Shown here one piece after another: positions 20,201 to 32,031 of a stretch of DNA of 64,000 nucleotides; position 1 is the stretch's first letter, and each line of letters begins with the position of its first letter. The stretch is from NCBI GenBank assembly GCA_003013855.2, contig PVNU02002743.1, positions 62,001-126,000 of the forward strand. Reading direction: 5' to 3'. A model generated the notes under the pieces. That model was not told the origin of the DNA. It did no database searches and saw only the letters and a program-made list of their open reading frames with translations. A program made the position numbers and the translations under genes. Source of the stretch: Liriodendron chinense. Taxonomy: Eukaryota > Streptophyta > Magnoliopsida > Magnoliales > Magnoliaceae.

Positions 20201-21323
20201 AGCATTTTGGTAGTCCCGAGCAAAACATGCGTGAAACTAATCCCATTCTTCAAAACTCAACTCTCTTTCAGAAACCATCCTTCTATACAATCCTAGGTTC
20301 ATAAGTGTAAGATTCAGAAAGATTAGGTGACAAAGGTCGAAACCGTAAATCCTCAAAACATAATAAGCATTCATATGAAATTCCCGCTGATTGGTTCATA
20401 AATAGAAGGACTTGAACAAATTTAACCTAGTGTGGGTAGTGAGAATTCATCTCACGAGTTTCTAGGATTATCTTCTTCATAGATCAGCTAGACTATAGAA
20501 CTCAAGGTACATAGAGCCACATCAAGCCAATGACAGGAATTTGCCTTACCGTCCTTCCGACGACTTTCACACTACGTCCCATTTCAGGCTTTGGTTACGG
20601 GTAGACCATCCCCCGGTTGGTAGTAGGTAGCCCTAATTGGAATTTTCCACCGTTTTTCCATCATTCCCAATTTCATCCTTCCTTTTCCTTTTTCTTTTTA
20701 AATTAGATAGGATTTTTAAAAATCCATATCTTTCATTATTTTCCCATGGACAAGGATCGACAAAGTACCCCGGCCTGATTTCTCAACACCTTAATTCAAA
20801 GTCTAGCTAATCCATAAATCACATAATCCCTTCAACTCATGAAAATCATGTAATGTGAACTAGGTGTAAAAGTGTTTAGGTTTTCTATCAATCACAAAAA
20901 TAGGGGAGTTTATATAAAACCATTATGCTATGAGAGATTCCAGACATCCAGCCTCATACACTTCATATCTCCTCCTCTTATGCACATATCATCTGGAATG
21001 CATAGAACCGATGTTTTCCAAAAGAGTTTCGAAATTTAGAATAATCGAAAATTTTCCACATAATTGCTTGAAATGTTGCAAGACGCTGGATTCATCCAAG
21101 TGATCCTACACCCCCCAACCAAATCTTGCATTGTCCTCAATGTAAAAGATGTGCAATGAGCAAAACATGAGAGCAATTTGAAAAATAAAAGGGAGTGAGG
21201 AGTGATAGTACCTGAGAGAGTGAAAAGTGGAAATCTTCTTCCTTTTAACAAACCTATGAAAAAGAAAACAAAAGCAGCAAAATCCTAATCCTAACTACTC
21301 TATACCTCCATCAGACTAGGAGA
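20201..21323 (-). other. Conserved non-coding 3' region of B-I
   Basis: There is no usable frame and no env-like ORF. The region is closely similar to 24337-25471 (B-II) and recognisably similar to 37486-38610 (element A, opposite strand). Shared words include CTTTCACACTACGTCCCATTT, CCATCCCCCGGTTGGTA and CCATGGACAAGGAT. Confidence 0.75.
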
Positions 21324-22722
21324 TCAATCATCCTGATACACAGGATCATTCAGAGGTATGGACATACCTTCTGAAGGGAAATTCTCAAAGAACGGCTTTA
21401 ATCGCTGCCCATTTGCCTTAAAAATGTTACCGTTCCTCGGATTCAATAACTAGACAGTCCCATATGGATAGACAGTTTGCACAATGTAGGGACCGGTCTA
21501 TCGAGATCTCAATTTTCCCGGAAATAGATGTAAGCGAGAATTGTACATGAGGACTTTTTGATTGATCGTGAATGTCTTACGAAGAATATTCTTATCATGG
21601 AATATCTTCGTCTTGTCCTTGTAAATTCTTGCATTCTCATAAGCTTCATTCCGGATTTCTGCAAGTTCATTCAATTGTAGTTTGTGTAACGAGCTTGCCT
21701 TGTCAGAATTGAAATTCATCTTCTTAATAGCCCAATATGCCCTATGTTCCAACTCCACAGGCAAGTGATAAGCCTTCCCATAGACAAGTCTATAGGGAGA
21801 CATTCCAATAGGGGTTTTGAACGCAGTACGGTAAGCCCAAAGCGCATCAGTAAGCCGAAGTGACCAATCCTTGCGATCGGGATTCACCGTTTTCTCTAAA
21901 ATGTGTTTAATCTCCCTATTGGATATCTCAGCTCGTCTACTAGTTTGTGGGTGATAGGGAGTGCTCACTTTGCGTGTTACGCCATATTTCTTCATTAAGG
22001 TTTCAAAAGGGCGATTGTAAAAGTGAGATCCTCCATCACTTATGATGACTCGAGGCGTTCCAAACCGGGAAAGAATATTTTCTTTTAAAAATTGAATGAC
22101 CATTTTATGGTCATTATTCCTGCAAGGGATGGCCTCGACCCATTTGGAAACATAATCAACGGCAAGCAAGATTTATAAGTTTTCAAAAGAAGATGGGAAT
22201 GGGCCCATGAAATCAATGCCCCAACAATAAAAAATTTCGATTATTAAGATGAGATTGAGTGGCATCATATTTCTACGGTAGATTCCTCCTAATTTCTGAC
22301 AAGGTTCACATGCTTTGCAAAACTCATGTGTATCTTTGAACATGGTGGGCCAGTAAAACCCACATTGCAGAATTTTCGCTGTGGTCTTTTTAGCCGAAAA
22401 GTGGCCACCACATGCCTGAGAATGACAGAAGGAGATGATACTTTGTTGTTCCTCATCCGGCACACATCTCCTTATGATTTGATCGGGACAATACTTGAAT
22501 AAGTATGGCTCGTCCCATAGGAATTTCCGCACCTCTGTGAAGAATTTATCATTATCTTGCTTTTTCCAATATGTAGGAATTGTACCTGTAGCAAGATAGT
22601 TAGCAATGTCCGCATACCATGGCAATTGGGAAACAGCAAAAAGTTGTTCATCAGGGAACATGTCATTGATTGCAGTCATTTAAGGGGAATCAGTGAGGAC
22701 AAGTCGAGAGAGGTGGTCAGCT
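21324..22722 (-). pseudogene. B-I integrase part of pol, broken
   Basis: It continues the B-I polyprotein left of the B-II insertion, beginning VADHLSRLVLTDSP at the RNase H/integrase linker. An integrase zinc finger (H, H, CKAC, C) is readable at 22679-22173, followed by the core from LAVDYVSKWVEAIPC through ISDGGSHF to HPQTSRRAEISNREIK, so the D, D and E positions are present. Stops replace codons after LTDSP, in FENL-stop-IL (near 22170), before TGPYIV (near 21497) and in the C-terminal tail (near 21450). It is a homologue of 25472-26806 and of the element A C-terminus. Confidence 0.88.
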
Positions 22723-22727
22723 ACTAC

Positions 22728-24322
22728 TGTTCGCTTCCCCAAGTGTAGGGTTGTGATGTAGTAATAATCTCGGTAAGACCGAGGTCGATCCTCAGGAACT
22801 TATGTAGGATTTCACAAACTCATCCACAAGTGTCTATTGAAATCTACTAATCAGATTTTTGTATGAAATTGATATGAGTAACAGAAGTTGAATTAAATCG
22901 AAAGTAACTAATTATAAGAAGGCACTAGGGGTTCAAGGATCCACTTGTAGCAATCCTTAATGTTCAATCCGCTGTGGTTTCTTATTCTCTCAACTAGAAT
23001 CGACGTTCAGGTCTATCTAGTCGGATGATAGAGCTATTAAACCAAACAGTCTGTAATATGTAAGTTCTATGCATAAGATTCACTCAATGCAGGCTGATCT
23101 GAGCATGCTCAATTGCATAGGTCATTCCCCTTTCCAAAAGGTCTAGTTCACAATCATAACCATCCTCAAGTCCTGCCACAAGACAAGGCTAGATCAGGAT
23201 TTGAACTTGATTCAAATCACATGCACAGTCCATACATATTCCAGAAAAATAGAAAAGTAGAACTTTGGTAGGAAGTTCCTTTATGAAGATCATAGTACTA
23301 GAGCACACTCCGATTCCTCGGATCATACAGGTCTAGACCGTTACAAACCAATTAAGCAATTAAGTAATTCTCCCAAACATCCATGAGTCATCATAAGACT
23401 AAGAAAAACTGCTCAAAAGCTTGTATAAACTTCAAACCTTAGTTCATAATCATGAATTCCACACTTAAAACCACTTAACTACGAATTAAAACATCTTGGA
23501 TCCACTACAAGCTTCACCTCTTAGCCCTAGCTAAGAGGTTTAGCTGCTCATGATCCAAGGAAACATGAAACAACTACAAAAGCATGAAAACAGCAAAAGC
23601 AAACCAAAAGGAGTTGTGAAAATCCAATCTCCACTTCCACAGCCTCCAACCTCACTTGAACCCTTCTAGGATACCCTAGGAACGATCCCTAGGTGTCCTT
23701 TTATAGTCTGGAGGCTCCACAACTTCGGAAGGATCGAGAAATTGCGTAAGAGTTACGCAGCGCAGAGAAAATCGGGCTGAAATTGGAAATTTCTAACTTC
23801 TTACGCACAGCCGACCGGTCACGACCGGTCGGCCTCAATAGACAATCACTCCAGCAAGCATGGCCGACCGGTCATGACCGGTCGGCCTTATTCAGCCTTG
23901 GTCCAGCAACCATGTCCGACCGGTCATGACCGGTCGGACGTCTTCAACATTCCTCCAGCAACTGTGGCCGACCAGTCAAGACCGGTCGGTCATCTTCATT
24001 TGAGCTTTAATGTGTATGGCTGACCAGTCTAGACCGGTCAGGCTTCCTTGGCCGACCGGTCACGACCGGTCAGCTTCTTTTTCTTCTTGTTTTCTTCCTT
24101 TCTTTCTTCTACTTTCTTCCTTCTTTACTTCCTTCTTTGCTTCGGCCCTCCTTTGAATCTTCATCCAAGGTCCTAAACATGATCTTTTCATCTTCAAATG
24201 GGTGGAGTTCACTCTCAATCCTGTAGTCACAAAACATGCATTAGATTCATCTATAAACCATGCAAACCTTGCACAATGAGTGATGAATTGGGGTTAGAAT
24301 ATGCACAATTAAGAGCTCAACA
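22728..24322 (-). repeat. B-II 3' LTR (1595 bp)
   Basis: Same organisation as the B-I LTR: U5 hairpin, stem-loop at 23516-23539, TATA box at 23705-23698 (- strand), and six palindromes at 23805-24080. Confidence 0.92.
23805..24080. repeat. Palindrome array, six units (B-II 3' LTR)
   Basis: Units near 23811, 23862, 23914, 23966, 24018 and 24050. Two units carry GACCAGTC in one half. The 5' LTR of the same element has five units. Confidence 0.9.
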
Positions 24323-24336
24323 CACCCCCCCAACCA
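24323..24336 (-). promoter_or_regulatory. B-II polypurine tract
   Basis: GGTTGGGGGGGGTG on the - strand abuts the LTR. A second copy of the GGTTGGGGGGTG word lies at 25258-25269. Confidence 0.8.
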
Positions 24337-25471
24337 GCATTTTGCTAGTCCCGAGGAAAACATGCGTGAAACTAATCCCATTCTTCAAAACTCAACTCTC
24401 TTTCAGAAACCATCCTTCGATACATTCCAAGGTTCATAAGTGTAAGATTCAGAAAGATTAGGCGTCAAAGGTTGGAACCGTAAATCCTCAAAGCATAATA
24501 AGCATTCATATGAAATTCCCGCTGATTGGTTGATAAATAGAAGGACTTGAACAAATTCAACCTAGTGTGGGTAGTGAAAATTCATCCCACGAGTTTCTAG
24601 GATTATCTTCTTCATAGATCAACTAGACTATAGAACTCAAGGTACATAGAGCCACATCAAGCCAATGACAGGAATTTGCCTTACCGTCCTTCCGACGACT
24701 TTCACACTACGTCCCATTTCCGGCTTTGGTTACGGGTAGACCATCCCCCGGTTGGTAGTAGGTAGCCCTAATCGAAATTTTCCACCGTTTTTCCATCATT
24801 CCCAATTTCATCCTTCCTTTTCCTTTTTATTTTTAAATTAGATAGGATTTTTAAAAATCCATATCTTCCATTATTTTCCCATGGACAAGGATGGACAAAG
24901 TACCCCGGCCTGATTGCTCAACACCTTAATTCAAAGTCTAGCTAATCCATAAATCACATAATCCCTTCAACTCATGAAAATCGTGTAATGTGAACTAGGT
25001 GTAAAAGTGTTCAGGTTTTCTATCAATCACAAAAATAGGGGAGTTCACATATAAGACCATTATGCTATGAGAGATTCCAGACATCCAGCCCCATACACTT
25101 CATATCTCCTCCTCTTATGCTCATATCAACTTGAATGCATAGAACCGGTGTTTTCCAAAAGAGTTTCGAATTTTTGAAAAATTGAAAAAATTTCCATATG
25201 ATTGCTTGAAATGTTGCAAAACGCTTGCAAAACGCTGGATTCATCCAAGTGATCCTACACCCCCCAACCAAATCTTGCATTGTCCTCAATGTGAAAGATG
25301 TGCAATGAGCAAAACATGAGAGCAATTTGAAAATTAAAGGGAGTGAGGAATGATAGTACCTGAGAGAGTGAAAATTGAAAATCTTCCTCCTTCTAACAAA
25401 CCTATGAAAAAGAAAACAAAAGCAGCAAAATCCTAATCCTAACTACTCTTTACCTCCATCAGACTAGGAGA
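24337..25471 (-). other. Conserved non-coding 3' region of B-II
   Basis: The B-II counterpart of 20201-21323. No env-like or other gene is seen. It includes the duplicated PPT word and the ACATTGAGGACAATGCAAGA-type segment just upstream of it (- strand). Confidence 0.75.
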
Positions 25472-28400
25472 TCAATCATCCTGATACACAGGATCATTCA
25501 GAGGTATGGACATACCTTCTGAAGGGAAATTCTCAAAGAACGGCTTTAATCGCTGCCCATTTGCTTTAAAAATGTTGCCGTTCCTTGGATTCAACAGCTC
25601 GACAGTCCCATATGGATAAACAGTTTGCACAATGTAGGGACCGGTCCATCGAGATCTCAATTTTCCCGGAAATAGATGTAAGCGAGAATTATACATGAGG
25701 ACTTTTTCATTGATCGTGAATGTCTTGCGAAGAATATTCTTATCATGGAATATCTTCGTCTTGTCCTTGTAAATTCTCGCATTCTCATAAGCTTCATTCT
25801 GGATTTCTGCAAGTTCATTCAATTGTAGTTTGCGTAACGAGCTTACCTTGTCAGAATTGAAATTCATCTTAATAGCCCAATATGCCCTATGTTCCAACTC
25901 CACAGGCAAGTGACAAGCCTTCCCATAGACAAGTCTATAGGGAGACATTCCAATAGGGGTTTTGAAAGCTGTACGGTAAGCCCAAAGCGCATCGGTAAGC
26001 CGAAGTGACCAATCCTTGCGATCGGGGTTCACCGTTTTCTCTAAAATGTGTTTAATTTTCCTGTTGGATATCTCAGCTTGTCCACTAGTTTGTGGGTGAT
26101 AGGGAGTGCTCACTTTGTGTGTTACGCCATATTTCTTCATTATGGTTTCAAAAGGGCGATTGCAAAAGTGAGACCCTCCATCACTTATGATGACTCGAGG
26201 CGTCCCAAACCGGGAAAGAATATTTTCTTTTAAAAATCGAATGACCGTTTTATGGTCATTATTCCGGCAAGGGATAGCCTCAACCCATTTGGAAACATAG
26301 TCGACGGCAAGTAAGATGTATAGGTTTCCAAAAGAAGATAGGAATGGGCCCATGAAATTGATGCCCCAACAATCAAAATTTTCGATTATTAAGATGGGAT
26401 TGAGTGGCATCATATTTCTACGGGAGATTCCCCCTAATTTCTGACAAGGTTCACATGCTTTGCAAAACTCATGTGTGTCTTTGAACATAGTGGGCCAATA
26501 AAACCCACATTGCAGAATTTTCGCTGTGGTCTTTTTAGCCGAAAAGTGGCCACCACATGCTTGAGAGTGACAGAAGGAGATGATACTTTGTTGCTCATCA
26601 TCTGGGACACATCTCCTTATGATTTGATCGGGACAATACTTAAATAAGTATGGGTCGTCCCATAGGAATTTCCGCACCTCCGAGAAGAATCTATCCTTAT
26701 CTTGCTTTTTCCAATATGTAGGAATTGTACCTGTAGCAAGATAGTTAGCAATGTTCGCATACCATGGTAATTGGGGAACAGCAAAGAGTTGTTCATCAGG
26801 GAACATGTCATTGATTACAGTCGTTTCAGGGGAATCAGTGAGGACAAGTCAAGAGAGGTGGTCAGCTACTACATTCTCTACTCCTTTCTTATCACGCATT
26901 TCTATGTCGAATTCTTGGAGTAGAAGGATCCATCTTAACAACCGTGGTTTAGCATCCTTCTTAGAAAGAAGATACTTAAGCGCGGCATGGTCAGTGAATA
27001 TAATGATCTTGGATCTAATCAAGTAGGACCTAAACTTTTCCAAGGCAAAAACTACAGCTAAAAGTTCCTTTTCCGTAGTGGTGTAGTTTGCCTGGGCTGA
27101 GTTTAGGGTTCTACTTGCATAGTAGATGACACATGGCTTTTTATCTTTTCTTTGGCCTAACACGGCCCCAATAGCATAGTCGCTAGCATCACACATAATC
27201 TCAAAAGGAAGACTCCAATCAGGTGATTGCATTATTGGGGCGCATGTCAACATACCTTTAAGGGTGGTAAAGGCCTTTTGACATTCTTCATTCCACTCGA
27301 ATGAATTTTCCTTTTGAAGTAGGTTACATAAAGGGCGAGAGAGTGAACTGAAATCCTTTATGAACCTTCTGTAAAATCCTGCGTGTCCTAAAAAGGACTG
27401 TATATCTCGTATGCTTTTGGGTGGTGGAAGGTTAGAGATAAGATCAATTTTAGCTTTGTCCACCTCGATTCCATTTTATGAAACGATGTGACCAAGTACA
27501 ATTCCCTTTTGAACCATGAAGTGACACTTTTCCCAATTGAGCACAAGGTTCTTCTCTTCACATCTTTTCAGCACAGATTTCAAGTGCTCAAGGCACTCAT
27601 CAAAGCTACAACCGAATACGGAAAAATCGTCCATGAAGACTTCGAGAATGGTCCCCACCATGTCAGAAAAGATGCTCATCATGCAACGCTGAAAGGTGGC
27701 AGGGGCATTACATAGTCCAAAGGGCATCCGTCGATAGGCGAACGTGCCAAATGGACATGTGAATGTAGTCTTTTCTTAGTCTTCACGGGCAATTTCTATT
27801 TGGTTGTACCCTGAATAGCCATCAAGGAAGCAAAAGTGGGAATGACCCGCCAACCGTTCTAAAATCTGATCAACAAACGGTAGGGGAAGTGATCTTTCCT
27901 CGTGACAGTGTTTAGCTTCCTGTAGTCAATGCACATTCTCCAACCGGTAGTGACTCTAGTTGGCACGAGTTCGTTATTGGCATTGGCTACAATGGTTATT
28001 CCGGATTTCTTAGGCACCACTTGAGTTGGGCTCACCCATTGGCTATCGGATATTGGGTAAATGATACCTACATCCAATAGTTTCACCACTTCGGCCTTAA
28101 CCACATCCTTCATGTTTGGATTTAGTCGTCTTTGTGGTTGCCGGGATGTCTTTGCATTTTCCTCAAGGTGTATGCGGTGAGTACAAATCAGTGGGTCTAT
28201 GCCTTTGAGATCCGCAATTGACCATCCAATGGCACTCTTGTGCTCTAATAGAGTGGCTATTAGCCTACTCTCTTGTTCCTCATCCAAGTGGGAAGAAATC
28301 ACCACTGGATATGTCTCATCTCGACCTAAATAAACATATTTTAGCTCACTTGGCAATGGTTTTAGGTCGAGTGTTGGTGCCTTGATGTTGGATGGGAGAG

Positions 28401-28838
28401 CCTTGTTCTCATTTACAGGCAAAGGTTCAATTGGGGCCCTCCATCTTTTATTGTCAAGTACTGACATCATCTCTAGCATGGCATCCATCTCTTGTATTGT
28501 GTATTCATTTGTCTCATGAGAATGTGCCATAAATGCCTCCAAAGGGTCGGGAAATAGTGACAAGGGGACTGTATCCTCCACGAATGATTCAATCATGTTT
28601 AACTCGTGGATATCATCATCAACCTCCCGTGGTTGTTTGCATAAATCAAATATGTTAAGTTCAAGGGTCATATTTCCAAAGGACATTTGTACAAGTCCGT
28701 TTCTACAATTGATAATGGCGTTTGACGTAGCTAGAAACGGTCATCCAAGTATGACGGGAATTTTAGCATCGGTGCCTATCACGGGATGTGTATCCAAGAC
28801 AATAAAATCCACTGGGTAGTAGAATTTATCAACTTGGA
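25472..28838 (-). pseudogene. B-II pol: protease end, RT, RNase H, integrase; broken
   Basis: Read right to left from the element A joint: the protease C-terminal part (FYYPVDFIVLDT) with a TGA where B-I has Arg; 28686-27859, the linker and RT N-terminus (GWRMCIDYRKLNTVTRKDHFP), ending in a one-base deletion near 27880; 27727-27476, the RT palm (FMDDFSVFG) ending in TAA; 27463-26849, RNase H (CDASDYAIGAVLG, TTEKELLAV, FTDHAALKYLLSKK), ending DHLS-TGA. 26806-25472 is an open 444-codon integrase with zinc finger, D (NFMGP context), D (ISDGGSHF) and E (QAEISNRKIK), and a C-terminal GPYIV domain. Only the integrase frame is intact. Confidence 0.9.
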
Positions 28839-29089
28839 CTAGATGTTGAACCTCCAATTTATACATTGCATTGCCCATTTCACGACAACGTTGCATGATT
28901 TTCATGGTTTAAAGGCCCACCTAACATATGTTTTTGTGATTATAGGGATGAGAGTGGATTTTATCAAATTGGAGCCAAAAGAATGTATTTGAAGCTATTG
29001 CATGAAGTTTTAGGATGGACCAAAGAAAGAAGAAGAAAGAGAGAGAAAAGAGGATGAAGAAAAGAAGAAAAAGCTGAAGAATAACAAGG

Positions 29090-29390
29090 CTGACCGGTCG
29101 TCCGACCGGTCAGACACATCAGAAAGGAGCAATAGAAGAAGGCCGACCGGTCAAGACCGGTCGGCCATGAAGGCAGAGGACATTGAGGAAGGGCCGACCG
29201 GTCATGACCGGTCGGCTATAGGCTCTGGACGAAGAGGAAACAAAGCCCGACCGGTCATGACCGGTCGGGCATGCACGCTGAATGAGTGGGAGGTCAGTCC
29301 GACCGGTCTTGACCGGTCGGCTGCACCCACTGGATGTTTAAAAAAAAAAAAAGAGCTGGTCTGACCGGTCACGACCGGTCGGCCCTGCGT
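29090..29390. repeat. Palindrome array, six units (element A 5' LTR)
   Basis: Units of GACCGGTC-NN-GACCGGTC at 51-64 bp spacing, matching one for one those at 38866-39166. The centre dinucleotide varies (GT, AA, AT, TT, AC). The last unit has CTGACCGG where the 3' LTR has CCGACCGG. Confidence 0.9.
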
Positions 29391-29881
29391 AAGAAGACTC
29401 CTTTCTAAATTGGGACTCTGAAAATTGCTGCGCAATGCGAAGGCTTTCGCAGAATCCAACGCAAGGGGGGCTTGTTGCTATAAAAGGCCACCTAGGGGCT
29501 CTCCCTAAGATATCAGAGAAGAGAAGGAACGTGAGTTTGGAGGCTGAAGGCGACTGTGGAGCGTCTGCAACATCTATTTTCGGGTTTTTCTAGTTTTATG
29601 CTTTATTTTTGAGTTTTTAGTTGTAGCATGACTATGCTCGGCTAAAACCTCTCAGCTAAGGCTGAGAGGTGAAGCTTGTAGCCAGTTCTATGTTAATTTC
29701 AGTTTGATTCAAGTATTTTTAATTCAAAGTTGATTTTTCTTATGTTTCAGTCCAATAAGTGGTAGTTTGAGATGTCTTATCTGAGTTCATGTGCTCCGGA
29801 CATGAATTCCTTTTAATTCTCTGAGATTATCACAGGTTGCTTGTTTAGATTCGAATTATAGTAATCCTTGAGCAGGCCATA

Positions 29882-31367
29882 TGTTCGCTCGCCTCAAGTG
29901 TAAGGCTGCGATGTAGTAATAAAACTCGGTAAGACCGAGGTCGATCCACAGGGAAAAAGTAACAGCTTCCTAATTACTTCAGCAACTCAGTTTAATAGAG
30001 CAAATTCAATTTCAATAGGATGTTTAATTAAAACAGTAACTTAATGAAAAATCAGAGATATAATGTACTAAGGCTTTCAAGGATCCACTTGTAGCAATTC
30101 TATGTCAATTCAGTCAATCCAAGTAGAGAACACAACTAGATTTGAAGTCCTATCTCTCGTCTAGTTGGATAATAAAGCATTCACACACATTCATCCAATT
30201 CAAGTTGAACTTCCAAGTTCAAGTCCATTCAATCAATGTAGAATTCAAATTCATAGCCTGCGGAGTAACAGCCATGCCTATGGACTATGGCCTGCTCAAG
30301 GATTACTACAATTCGAATCTAAACAAGCAACCTGTGATAATCTCAGAGAATTAAAAGGAATTCATGTCCGGAGCACATGAACTCAGATAAGACATCTCAA
30401 ACTACCACCTATTGGACTGAAACATAAGAAAAATCCAACTTTAAATTAAAAGTACTTGAATCAAACTGAAATTAACATAGAACTGGCTACAAGCTTCACC
30501 TCTCAGCCTTAGCTGAGAGGTTTTAGCCGAGCATAGTCATGCTACAACTAAAAACTCGAAAATAAAGCATAAAACTAGAAAAACCCGAAGATAGATGTTG
30601 CAGACGCTCCACAGTCGCCTTCAGCCTCCAAACTCACGTTCCTCCTCTTCTCTGATACCTTAGGGAGAGCCCCTAGGTGTCCTTTTATAGCAACAAACCC
30701 CCCTTGCGTCGGATTCTGCGAAAGCCTTCGCATTGCGCAGCAAATTTCGGAGTCCCGAATTAGAAAGGACTCCTATTACGCAGAGCCGACCGGTCGTGAC
30801 CGGTCGGGCTGATTTCCAAACACTCCAGTGAGTACAGCCGACCGGTCATGACCGGTCGGGCTGATTTCCATTCATCCAGCGCACATGCCCGACCGGTCAT
30901 GACCGGTCGGGCTGATCTCCCTCTCATCCAGCGTGCATGGCCGACCGGTCATGACCGGTCGGCCTCTCTTCTTCTTGTTTATGTGATGTGGCTGACCGGT
31001 CGGACTTTGTTCCCACCTTGTCCAATGTATATAGCCGACCGGTCATGACCGGTCGGGCTCCAATGTAATGTGGTCAGCCTTCATGGCCGACCGGTCATGA
31101 CCGGTCGGCCTGTCTTCCATTTGATTCTTCTTCTCTTCTTTTTCTCCTTTTTCTTCTTCTCTTTCTTTTCTTTGCTTTCTCCTTTCTTTGGTCTTCTTTT
31201 ATCTTCATCCAAAAGCTTCAATTGCATTCTTTTGTCTCGTAATTGAATGAAGTCCGCTTTCATTCCTAAGATCACAAAACACATGTTAAGTAGGCTTTTA
31301 AACCATAAAAATCATGCAAACCATGTAGTGTAATAGGCAATGCAATGTATAAATTGGAGGTTCAACA
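29882..31367 (-). mobile_element. Solo LTR of the A family, inverted
   Basis: On the + strand it runs TGTTCGCTCGCC ... GGTTCAACA, the reverse complement of the element A LTR (1486 bp), with TSD CCATA. It carries seven palindromes (one a half unit) at 30783-31110, against six in element A, and differs at many bases, so it came from a different family member. TATA at 30689-30682 (- strand); stem-loop at 30498-30521. Its internal region was presumably lost by LTR-LTR recombination after insertion. Confidence 0.92.
30783..31110. repeat. Palindrome array, seven units (solo LTR)
   Basis: Units near 30787, 30838, 30888, 30939, 30991 (half), 31034 and 31085. The spacing is 51 bp between most units. 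Confidence 0.9.
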
Positions 31368-31783
31368 CCATAGTCCATAGGCATGGCTGTTACTCTGCAG
31401 GCTATGAATTTGAATTCTACATTGATTGAATGGACTTGAACTTGGAAGTTCAACTTGAATTGGATGAATGTGTGTGAATGCTTTACTTTCCAACTAGATG
31501 AGAGATAGGACTTCAAATCTAGTTGTGTTCTCTATTTGGATTGACTGAATTGACATAGGATTGCTACAAGTGGATCCTTGAAAGCCTTGGTGCATTATAT
31601 CTCTGATTTTTCATTAAGTTACTGTTTTAATTAAAACATCCCATTGAATTTGAATTTACTCTATTAAACTGACTAACTGGAGTAATTAGGAAGCTGTTAC
31701 TTTTTCCCTGTGGATCGACCTCGGTCTTACCGAGATTTATTACTACATCACAGCCTTACACTTGAGGCGAGCGAACAAGTTTT

Positions 31784-31801
31784 TGGCGCCGTTGCCGGGG
31801 A
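31784..31801 (+). promoter_or_regulatory. Primer binding site of element A, tRNA-Asp
   Basis: TGGCGCCGTTGCCGGGGA is perfectly complementary to the 3' end of plant tRNA-Asp including CCA. It lies 6 bp after the LTR end. This PBS is characteristic of Athila elements. Confidence 0.92.
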
Positions 31802-32031
31802 TTTTAGATAATGGTTTTCAAATAATTTCAGTGGCTGTAGAAGTAGAAATAGTTAGGCTTTTTGATTTTCTTAGAACTAACAAGTTTTTCTATTTTGTAG
31901 GAGTTTTTTTTTTCTCTAGTTCAAGCGCATCAGGTGATACCCTTCTAACTTAGCTTCTGCAGAATTTTCTTTCAGTTTCAGATTTTAGTTTTCTAGAATA
32001 GGATTAGTTTCAGTTTCTGGTTGAGTGGTTT

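Larger units (their letters stand above)
28844..31777 (+). repeat. Element A 5' LTR, split by an inverted solo LTR
   Basis: LTR sequence occupies 28844-29881 and 31373-31777. Between them is a solo LTR of the same family in the opposite orientation, with TSD CCATA (29877-29881 and 31368-31372). TATA box at 29479-29486, stem-loop at 29647-29670, palindromes at 29090-29390. The insertion lies downstream of the TATA box and would be in the transcript. Confidence 0.93.

Noticed and set aside
28595..28819. + strand frames opposite the B-II and B-I pol (also 45779-46206 and 46504-46938)
   Set aside because: These are shadows of the - strand polyprotein; the same shadows appear in both B copies.
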